From positions 93,304,845-93,368,844 of the forward strand of contig JAVIAB010000124.1 of the NCBI GenBank assembly GCA_032433765.1: 64,000 nucleotides of DNA. The letters are read 5' to 3'. The stretch is from Megaustenia siamemsis (taxonomy: Eukaryota > Mollusca > Gastropoda > Stylommatophora > Ariophantidae). Below, in pieces: positions 55,589 to 64,000 of this stretch (positions are counted from its first letter, which is position 1; every line of letters begins with the position of its first letter). The notes under the pieces were generated by a model. That model searched no databases, was not told the origin of the DNA, and saw only the letters and a list, made by a program, of their open reading frames with translations. The position numbers were made by a program, and so were the translations under genes.

Positions 55589-58500
55589 TTTCTTCTTGAA
55601 AAATAGCTCATGGAAAGCATTTCTAAATTTACTGCTCATGCGATAGTAAAAGAAAATATTCGCTGAAGAGTTGATGGACTCAAGCACTAGACCAAGTCCA
55701 CCAATCAGAATTAAAGAGTTCCTGTGTTGTCCACCAAACGATAATTCCGGCTCTAGGGACATTCCCAAAAAGGTCATACTAATAGGGATAAATGCAGCTA
55801 TGAAAAGAGTGGAGATCATAACGACCATCTTAGCGACCTTCTCGTTGCGGATAGAAACGTTTTCGTTCTGTTTAATTGTAGATTTTTGTCTCCAACGGGT
55901 TGCCTTCTTTAATTTAACGACCAATATCATAGTACAGATGGCAGTTAGCACGAACGATGTGAACGGAAGAAGGGCATTGTTGATAGCGTAGGAGATCTTC
56001 TCAACTGTGTCCTCTGTGTGTATCATCCCAATGAGGGACTTGTTACGCGCAGGGTAGAACTTGTAGTCCAGTCTGTTGACCACATACACCGGGGTACTGC
56101 TGCCTAGAAGGATAATGAAGGTGCATATGACGATGATGAAGACTCGCTTTGGCGTGACGATTCTGTTTACCTAAATACAAAGAAGAATTTATTGATTTTA
56201 TTGTTTGAAACATGTATTGTAACAAACAAATTAATTAAGAAAAAAAAAACAAGCATTGTATAACGTAAGTAGTGTGAATCCGTAAACCCAGCTTCGGTCA
56301 TCAAAACAATTCCTCAATGAGTACACGCAAAACAGAAGAAGAAGGCAAGAATAAAAGTTTATCACGCGCCGTGACGTATGGAGTATATAATTTTATTTTA
56401 GTTTCCATGTCTCTTTTACCATTTTAAAAATGTATCTTATATCAATATATGTTAAAATTTGACGGATTGGTGAACCTAGAAGCTGTCCAACAGGATCTAG
56501 ACCGACTATTGTCCAACACAGACAATTTTATATAATGCATATGATTAGGGGGGTGTCCGGTTAGCGCAATCGATAGGCGGTTGGCTTACCACGGCAACAG
56601 CCGGGGTTCGTAATCCTGGCGAGGACACCTGGGTTTTACTAATTCCCTAAAAATTAGTAGGAGCCGCGATAGCTCAGTGGTTAGTGAACTGGACTACTAC
56701 GGACAAGGGGTAGGGTTCGATCCCAACCGACGGCTCCGGGTTCACCCAGCCTTAAATGGGTACCGGATTTTTTCTGGGAAAGTAAAAGCAGCACGGGCGT
56801 AATACCGACCACATTACCCCAAAAATCATGTGCTGAAGGTCTGTAAAATATAGGGTCACTAACACCATATTTCCCTATACGCCACTTGGCGTGACGGGGG
56901 GTACTTTACTTTACTTTTTTATATGATTAGGGACTGAAAGTGACTTTGGCTTATCATCTTGTAAGTGTCTATGTATGAAACGTTCTCCGACACAAACTGT
57001 TCTATTAGTTCTAGTTTCACAATTGTCCATTAATTAAAATATGTATTTGTTATTGTTAGGTTGGGGAGTACAGCTAGCAGAAAAGACGACAGAACACAAT
57101 CAGAATGTGTACATTACTTTCACTGATCAGGAAAACACATTCAACTGAGTAAACAGAGAACAATGTGCTACCAATGTCAGTCATGGACCATAGATGCAAG
57201 AACAGTAAGAAAAATAACCTCTACGGAGATTAAATCTGTTCGACGAATGACAGGAAACAGCCTGAGAGACAAGATCATAAATGAAGAGCTGAAAAAAAGC
57301 TAAGAATAGCTCCCGCCATAGAATATAAAAACAAACAACAGATAAAATAGTTTGGCTACGTGACAAGGCACAGTGATCAAAAAAGAACATGAGACTTCAA
57401 TAAACGTTGCGAGAACGCCAGAACCAAGGGTCGACCACGAAAAAGATGGATCGACGGAATATTAGAAGCACTAGGAAACATAACAGCAGAATAGCGAACA
57501 GAAAAACAAAAGACCGCTTATTGAATATCCCCTCCACGCTGAAAGGCAAATGGAGAAGGACAGACAGAGAAGGAAAAATATAACAGCAACAGCGGCGACC
57601 AGAAGAGCAAAACAACATCAAAATATATCTGCCCTCGTCGCTGAAAGGCAAATGAGGAAGGAAAGATGGAGAAGAGGAGAAGACGAAGGCAAAGAATGAA
57701 GTGAGTGCCTCCATATTAGATCTTTCTGTGCAACCAGTGAAATGATTAAAGTGCTAGCAGTTGCTTTTTTCAGTATAAGCGAACCATTAAGATTACACTG
57801 TAAACTTTTATTTGAAAAAAAATGTTACTGTAATTAACCAAGCTGATTAATATTCAAATCACACAATAAACGTAGACAGTGAATAAAGGACACATTACAG
57901 CCACATATACACAAAAGAACATTTACTCTTAAGTTACATCATTGTTACACATTTTCCATACACTCTAACATTAATTTACGAAACGTAAATGAGGCAGTAT
58001 TCTTCTTACTTTCAACTCCCTGCGGAGCATAGGTTTTCAAGAAACACTTTCTAAACCGTTCTGTTTCTTGCCATTCTTTTAAAATTAGTCCGTGTTTTCC
58101 CCATCACCTTCATCTTTGCTTCTATCTGTCTTCTCCAAAAATAGTTTGGTCTTTCTCTTTGTCCCTTCCCCTGTGTATTCAAAAGAAGGGCTTATCGTGT
58201 ACTACTCTCATTTGACTTTCGCAATGTGTGTTCTGCCCATCGTCTTCGTTATATTTATTTGTCCACTGGTATTTGACTAGTACTTTTCCACAATTCTAAA
58301 TTTGTTCTGCTGTTTGTGTCCTTTAATTGTGGGCAAGCATCCATTAATTAAGATACGTATCTTTATGATTGTCATGTTTGTTGTAGTTTGTATTTCATAT
58401 GGTCATATAATAGGACTGACTTAACATTGGAGTTTAACACTCCATATATGTATATTGATATATATTGAGTCACTACTAGCTTTGTATGTTATGATTTCAA

Positions 58501-61500
58501 ACAAACAAACCTTTAACGGTGCAACAATACACACACATCTCTCAAGTGTGATGAAAGCTGTGATCCACCCAGTTACTCGTGTGAACGATGTGTGTAACAG
58601 CCCGCCGGAGAGGTACTGGAACTCAATGGTGTCAAAGGGCAAATCTGCTTCCATGAACTCGGGGTTGAAAGCAACATTCAGCCAAACCAGAGTTACCAGT
58701 GAGCCCAGGTCTGAGATGGCCAGTGCTTGGTGGACGATAAGAAATCTTTTTTTAAGATGGTAATAAGTTTTACAATGACAAATAGATGCTTTTGTTTTTC
58801 TCAAGGATATCCTTCTGCTAGGAGTTTATGAAACGAGTATTAAAATGCGAATACAGTTAAGGCAGTACAAATGTATACACTTTTAAAGAGGAAATCTATA
58901 GAATATTTTTGAAAGTGAGTATATTTATGAAAACATTTATAGTGTAATTTTACCGTGCTTCGTGTTGGTCAAATGGCATATATTAAGGCAAAGAACACGG
59001 CAAGAAATTAATAAAAACGTTAAATCTACTGCCTCCTGAACTATCTCCATCCCGTCTTTATATTTGTCTTGTCAATTGTTTTAATAGATCGGGGCATGAT
59101 AAGTTCACTGCCCCTCACTGTATTCCAAGTTGCGAGAAAGCTTCGGTCAGTGACATAATCTGCTACCAGTATGGCATGCGTAGGGCAACTACTACATTAC
59201 ACTATCCATGCCTACTTTTATGGCATTTATTTGTGTGTTTCGGGAGACATATTTTTTTCTTTATTGAAGCAACTATGTCATGTTTATTTATTTTAATGGA
59301 GGGAAGGACAATAAAGCATTATAAACACATACATGCTATTTTACGTCTTTACAGATGGTTGGAATCAGGTATATGTTGGTGGTTGGAAAAAGTTATATGT
59401 TGATGATCAACATTGCCCAACGCTGTTTTGTCGAGCACTTCCTCTCATGGTTTATCTTTCCGATGTTGAAGGGATAAATGCGGATGCAGAATGAACAAAG
59501 CAATTTTATGACGTGGGGTCTCGATTTGTTTTCTCATATGTCTTCTAGTTTGTATGACATTACATTTCCAAATGTTATCACTTGTAAATGATCGTTGCCA
59601 TCTTGACAGACGGGTGGTAGAAAGCAGTCACGATTTCTCAGTAATTGGGGCATATATTAGTAACGTATCTCTTTCTGTACGTTTCGCCTCACTGTGCGCC
59701 ATGCCGAATTCGGTCGCGTACGGTTCGTCGCATAGTGCGCCACTCTCAGTTTCATTAGCGTGAATCGTCATTAAACCATATTCTTTTTACATGTCTTGTA
59801 TCATCTTGATATTGGTGAAATCTAATACCTTGTTCAATTATCTTAAAATTCATATATAATATGTTAGATAAATATAAATATGTAGATTGATTCTTAAAAC
59901 CATGAAAAATTATACCTCTGAAATCTCTCCCGTTGCATTGATAAAAAGCTTCTTCGCGGAAAGAGTTAAGGCTGGATGCTGTTTTACTGGGCAGCTTCTC
60001 TGTTGTTATACATCTTCCAATAATGGTTAACCATAATCAACAGGATAACAAGATGCATTTCTGATGCTTGACCTCATATCCTTTCTCCAGCTCCTTTAAT
60101 CTTCTGATTTTTACATCATATCTTCCTTGAATGTTGCTGTGCCGTTTTTATCCTTTTCTTCTTTGTATGCTACGATCTGACACCAGATTTTGCTAGTTAC
60201 TTTCGCTAAATAAATAATTTTATCTAGGAAGCCATGCATGCATGTTTATATTGCATAACTAGCCTGTCCTTGGGTCTCTTTCCATATCTAAGTTGAACAT
60301 ATAGACATTGAGTAAACGACTGTTATCCATTCTACCTCCCCCCATAACCTACGACTCCTAAGTGTTGTCATGATGAATGGAAGTTTGACTTCTTGGAAGA
60401 CATTAGAGTTGGTTACTTTGTGCTATACGCTACCTGTTTATGCTTATTATGTTTCTAATTCTAGGCACGTAGAACCTTTTTGAATGGTTTCCCGTGTCTT
60501 CAAAACGTTATATAGTAAGTATAGTAAATACACACATGATAGTTTCTGCTGGTTAACTAGCGGTGTTCGTGGCAGCTATAGTTTTAATTTTCTGTTTTTT
60601 TTTTTGTTTCGGGCGCTTCATTTGAGATCATACAGAGTATTGGACTGTCTCCTGTAATGTGGACAGAAACATATAACTACTAAACTATTGAGGAGATTGA
60701 TATTGTGGTAAAGTTGGAATTGCGAAGTGATCGTTTCAGAACGTAGTCAAGCGGTCACAACCTCTCATAGACTGCATTGACTATATTAATCGCGTTCCGC
60801 CATGCTGGAACAGTAATCGGAAATGTTTTCTCGTGCACCAGATATAATACATTCATGTTTTTAATGGCATCTCCCTGGGATATCACTACTTTATATGTGA
60901 ATTTACTTTTCAAATGTTTTAGTGTGCAAACCGTATTCTATTCTATTCTATTACATAATATCCACATTTGACTTAGCTTTTGGATCGAGCCTCAGTTAAG
61001 TCTCAGTTTGTTAAATATGTTTTAGCTTTCTAATGTTTATATATTATCAATTTATATCCTCGTATATGTAGTACATCTCACTTTCGTGTTATTATTTAAT
61101 CTCTTATCCCCCTTTATATTTCTCCTTGATTTACTTGTCCCTCACATTCTAGATGTAGTAGAGTTCATCTTTATTTCGTTGTCCGTTTGTGTTATTCTCG
61201 TTCCCTGAAGAAGGCCGGATATAGGCCGAAATGTTATATTTTGTTGTGTTTCTTATTGTGTGAAGCTGTCACGATACCTTGTATTAGTGTACATTACACC
61301 CTACCACTAGCAGGTACAGCAAAAATTGCGGTTTTTGGCTCTTTCCCTCTATTATATTATTTTCTATTATATTCTGTTCTGGTCCATTCTATTAATGGAA
61401 TCAGCTTCATTGCGGCCGATGTATCCCCATATCTGCTACACCGCCCTTCCCACCATTTCTCGAAGCGTATGCAGACTGATTGTTTCTGAATGATGTTGAT

Positions 61501-62037
61501 TGTAGATACATCTACTTTTTCCCTAAGCATTCAGGATCGACGAGACCCCTTTCCAACCCTAGACTCATCACTATTTCATTATACACGCCCATGTCCCAGC
61601 CAAAATTCTCCTCTTTTATTTGGAAATGATGAACAAAAAAGACATCGCCAAGTTTGTTCTTCAAACCGTCACGAATAAGATGGACAAGTTACAATTTACC
61701 ACATACAACTTCATAACAAAATAGAGCAAAAAAATATATATTTCCTACCAACAAGACTGATGTTGACTGGATCTTTAAATCCTTGCTTGATGAAACAAAT
61801 GATGTTGATGATGTTTGTCACAATCCCAAATAAATCTATCGCCTGGCACACCAAGGAGTAAACTATCCACTGAAATATGGCTATTGTGGTGTCGTCAATA
61901 GCGCAATAAAGTGTGCGTTTTGTTTCCAGTTTACGGTGGTGATCGGCTGTATAAAGAGAACTGTTCAGATGCACTCTAGCGTATATAGACATGGCCAGCA
62001 ACGTTCGGTGCTCATAACTTTTGTAAGAGGGTTTCAC
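55580..62037 (-). CDS. Receptor 5: class A seven-transmembrane GPCR, candidate chemosensory receptor (3 exons)
   Basis: Predicted 364-aa receptor on the minus strand. Exons are 62037-61749, 58725-58511 and 56170-55580. Exon 2 is again 215 nt. Splice phases match: TTG|GTAGG to CCAAG|CA (phase 1) and AAG|GTTTG to TTTAG|GTA (phase 0). Exon 1 has [13 protein letters not shown]; its N-terminus is longer than in the others and the true start may be an internal ATG (MSIYARV). Exon 2 has LAISDLG and TLERCVCI. Exon 3 has TPKRV, TM4-TM7, AAFIP (Cys replaced) and NSSANIFFYYRMSS. It is the most divergent member. Its last residues KK and stop come from a SINE tail. Intron 2 holds a dimeric SINE and LINE pieces. 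It faces receptors 1-4 tail to tail. No disablement is seen. Confidence 0.82.
56551..56920 (+). mobile_element. Dimeric SINE: unrelated tRNA-like head fused to the common SINE
   Basis: ATATGATTAGGG at 56539-56550 and 56921-56932 flanks 370 bp. The first 105 bp are tRNA-like: GTGTCCGGTTAGCGCAATCG with a complementary GGACAC end, an arm with TTACCAC in the loop, and a B-box-like GGGGTTCGTAATCC. The standard SINE (GGAGCCGCGATAGCTCAGTG...) follows from 56659. One pair of duplications encloses both, so they moved as a unit. The tRNA-like part has an anticodon-stem mismatch and a two-base-longer T loop, so it is not a normal tRNA gene. It lies in receptor 5 intron 2. Confidence 0.75.
57070..57700 (+). 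mobile_element. LINE-E copy with internal deletion
   Basis: It begins AEKTTEHNQNVYITFTDQEN TFN (LINE-E motif A region), then jumps directly to [36 protein letters not shown] and later RTPEPRVDHEKDGSTEY-type frames. The palm motifs B and C, present in the 44100-47275 copy, are missing. Frames are broken throughout. It is in receptor 5 intron 2. Confidence 0.8.
57990..58200 (-). mobile_element. RTE-C 3' tail
   Basis: The reverse complement contains GAAAGTGTTTCTTGAAAACC TATGCTCCGC and the WRRQ.EAKMKVMGKTRTNF-like end, matching 37770-37925. Confidence 0.7.
58805..61185. other. Receptor 5 intron 1, no gene seen
   Basis: Low-complexity, AT-rich intron sequence. Several open frames of 60-75 codons occur (59176, 59554, 60777), none with motif support. 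Confidence 0.45.
61190..61290 (+). repeat. Diverged hammerhead-like motif
   Basis: CTGAAGAAGGCCGGATATAG GCCGAAATG at 61205-61232 keeps the GGCC/GGCC stem between CTGAAGA and GAAA but has a different loop from the 18-19 kb copies. GTGTGAAGCTGTCACGATAC follows, in the place of CGTAAAGCTTCTTAC. It is probably a relative in receptor 5 intron 1. Confidence 0.45.
61291..61748. other. Receptor 5 intron 1, 5' part
   Basis: No gene. The donor of receptor 5 exon 1 is at 61748-61747 on the minus strand. Confidence 0.4.
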
Positions 62038-62446
62038 ACCTGCGCTTATTTAAAATCGCATTAATGTAAATTACGGCACAAACGTTATTGTTTCATCAGA
62101 ATGTGATCACTTTTGATTAAAACGTTTAACCGTAAGAAAAAGTGAGCGCACAATATTAACATTAATAAAATAATAAATATTAAACAAATGTAAAGCTACT
62201 TATGTATGAAAGGACCATCTTCGTATGATCAAGAATGATGAAATACATGGGAAAAGAAAGCATTAAATGATTCATCATTTTATATTGGAAAGCTTCTCAT
62301 CACTACTGTGGCATGGCGTTTTGTGAGCATTTATTAATCATTACTCTTGCGTGAACATAGACAAAATTTTTGGTAATGTTGCTAGAACTATACCAGTGTT
62401 GTACCGTATTTCTTTTCCACAAAAAAAGCCAAAAATGTGTATTATT
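62038..62446. other. Upstream flank of receptor 5
   Basis: AT-rich sequence. No promoter element can be supported from sequence alone. Confidence 0.35.
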
Positions 62447-63362
62447 TATTTAACTAGGACAAAAATATGTATTATTTATTTAACTAGAACAAAATATGTA
62501 TTATTTATTTAACTAGGACAAAACATGTATTATTTATTTAACTAGGACAAAATATGTATTATTTATTTAACTAGGACAAAATATGTATTATTTATTTAAC
62601 TAGGACAAAATATATATCATTTATTTAACTAGGACAAAATATGTATTATTTATTTAACTAGGACAAAATATGTATTATTTATTTAACTAGGACAAAATAT
62701 GTATTATTTATTTAACTAGGACAAAATATGTATCATTTATTTAACTAGGACAAAATATGTATTATTTATTTAACTAGGACGAAATATGTATTATTTATTT
62801 AACTAGGACGAAATATGTATTATTTATTTAACTAAGACAAAATATGTATTATTTATTTAACTAGGACAAAATATGTATTATTTATTTAACTAGGACAAAA
62901 TATGTATTATTTATTTAACTAGGACAAAATATGTATTATTTATTTAACTAGGACAAAACATGTATTATTTATTTAACTAGGACAAAATATGTATTATTTA
63001 TTTAACTAGGACAAAATATTTATTATTTATTTAACTAAGACAAAATATGTATTATTTATTTAACTAGGACAAAATATGTATTATTTATTTAACTAAGACA
63101 AAATATGTATTATTTATTTAACTAGGACAAAATATGTATTATTTATTTAACTAAGACAAAATATGTATTATTTATTTAACTAGGACAAAATATGTATTAT
63201 TTATTTAACTAGGACAAAATATGTATTATTTATTTAACTAAGACAAAATATGTATTATTTATTTAACTAGGACAAAATATGTATTATTTATTTAACTAGG
63301 ACGAAATATGTATTATTTATTTAACTAGGACAAAATATGTATTATTTATTAAACTAGGACGA
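62447..63362 (+). repeat. 29-bp satellite, about 32 copies
   Basis: The unit ACAAAATATGTATTATTTAT plus TTAACTAGG is very homogeneous. The first units are 30 bp, and variants are ACGAAAT, ACTAAGAC and TATCATTTA. The array ends within about 20 bp of sequence leading into the RTE-C 5' end. Confidence 0.95.
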
Positions 63363-63379
63363 AATTTCTTCGGCTTGGT

Positions 63380-64000
63380 ATAGAACCGTTGATCAGAGGT
63401 TTAACAAGCCGCTATCGTAAAAACGATGTTGTTAATGAAACGTAGACCTGATACAGAATGTGTAAATTAGCAGTAGATAGTAGTGATATTTTTTTCGGCC
63501 CTAAAACAACAACAAAAATAGGATTCTGGAATGTGCGAACAATGGCCGCTCCGACGAAACATGCACAGGTCGCGAGCGAGATGGACAGATACGATCTAGA
63601 TATTTTAGGATTAAGCGAAATGCGCTGGCCTGGAACAGGTAGGAGATCTATTGATAATAAAATAGTAGTTTTTTTCTGGAAGGGAAGATGGAAAACACCG
63701 TGAAGGAGTAGGCATAATGATGACAGACAAAGCTGCAAGAAGTTTATTAGAATGGGAACCGGTAAATAGCCGTCTGATACGAACACGATACAAAACAAAA
63801 CATGGAAGACTTTCAATTATTCAATGTTATGCGCCTACTAACGAAGCTGATGATGAAGTTAAGGATGATTTTTATAACCAACTGCAACAACTTATAAACA
63901 AAATACCAAAACACGATCTTTTAATTGTAATGGGAGACTTCAACGCCAAAGTAGGACAAGATAACGCAGGAGTGGAACATGTGATGGGGAGAGAAGGCTG
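63380..64000 (+). mobile_element. RTE-C LINE, 5' end (endonuclease domain), runs off the window
   Basis: The apurinic-endonuclease-like N-terminus reads TKIGFWNVRTMAAPTKHAQV, SEMDRYDLDILGLSEMRWPG, and a frameshift at about 63678. It continues GREDGKHREGVGIMMTDKAA, RSLLEWEPVNSRLIRTRYKT, IIQCYAPTNEADDEVKDDFY and LIVMGDFNAKVGQDNAG. N in WNVRT, E in SEMRW, and D and N in GDFNAK are the expected metal-site residues. It is the same family as 34146-37945. Whether the downstream polymerase is intact lies outside the window. Confidence 0.88.

Noticed and set aside
55352..55606. 84-codon open frame [20 protein letters not shown]... seen in several places
   Set aside because: It is the body of the tRNA-headed SINE read in one frame. 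The same peptide appears at 17983 and 54502 in SINE copies and has no independent support as a gene.
56553..56640. Functional tRNA gene (Gly-like anticodon ACC)
   Set aside because: There is a G-G mismatch in the anticodon stem and an enlarged T loop, and it lies inside a retroposed unit with target duplications. It is treated as a SINE module.
59176..59763. Two open frames of 69-75 codons in receptor 5 intron 1
   Set aside because: Length and composition are as expected by chance; no motif, no splice context and no homologue recognised.
62447..63362. Possible CRISPR-like array of 29-bp units
   Set aside because: The units abut with no unique spacers, and the setting is eukaryotic. It is a satellite. 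The 41-bp and 94-bp arrays fail for the same reason.

Overview
The window is AT-rich, intron-bearing animal DNA. It contains spliced seven-transmembrane receptor genes, tRNA-derived SINEs, several LINE families, DNA transposons and minisatellites, with no operons or bacterial-style gene packing. The receptors look like the rhodopsin-class orphan 'chemosensory receptor' families expanded in gastropod molluscs, so a gastropod is my best guess. That guess rests on recognising the family, not on a database search.

Host genes. I see one kind only, a tandem cluster of three-exon class A GPCRs. Receptor 1 (2745-9372, +), receptor 2 (20462-28105, +), receptor 3 (42037-51007, +) and receptor 5 (62037-55580, -) all have open frames with consistent splice sites. 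Receptor 4 (53395-53600, +) is a lone, broken first exon. In all four complete genes exon 1 carries TM1, exon 2 (exactly 215 nt) carries TM2-TM3, and exon 3 carries TM4-TM7. Intron 1 is phase 1 and intron 2 is phase 0. No other host gene is convincing.

Mobile DNA fills the introns and intergenic space. DNA transposons: an apparently intact Merlin element (25386-27347) with about 124-bp terminal inverted repeats (TIRs), an 8-bp target-site duplication (TSD) and a 327-aa DDE transposase, inside receptor 2; a Tc1/mariner-type element with a long second D-to-E gap (38805-41194) with TIRs and one in-frame stop; a decayed hAT relic (11984-14265) whose C-terminal coding motif has become a 38-bp minisatellite; and a decayed mariner relic (7600-8015). 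Retroelements: at least five LINE families, here called A, B, RTE-C, D and E, plus an RNase-H-bearing LINE, nearly all as 3' fragments. There is also a 250-260 bp tRNA-headed SINE in about 11 copies and a small repeat with a hammerhead-like core (5 copies, three in a complex block at 16.5-19.5 kb).

Layout: 1-2.7 kb LINE debris; 2.7-9.4 receptor 1; 9.4-20.4 hAT relic, SINEs, 41-bp satellite and hammerhead-like block; 20.5-28.1 receptor 2 with Merlin; 28.1-38.2 duplicated flank and nested LINEs; 38.8-41.2 Tc1/mariner-type element; 42.0-51.0 receptor 3 with a nearly full-length LINE in intron 1; 51-55.3 LINE/SINE debris and the receptor 4 fragment; 55.6-62.0 receptor 5 (reverse), whose last codons come from a SINE tail; 62.4-64 a 29-bp satellite and the 5' part of an RTE LINE.

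The receptors are presumably plasma-membrane sensory receptors signalling through G proteins. Ligands cannot be read from sequence.
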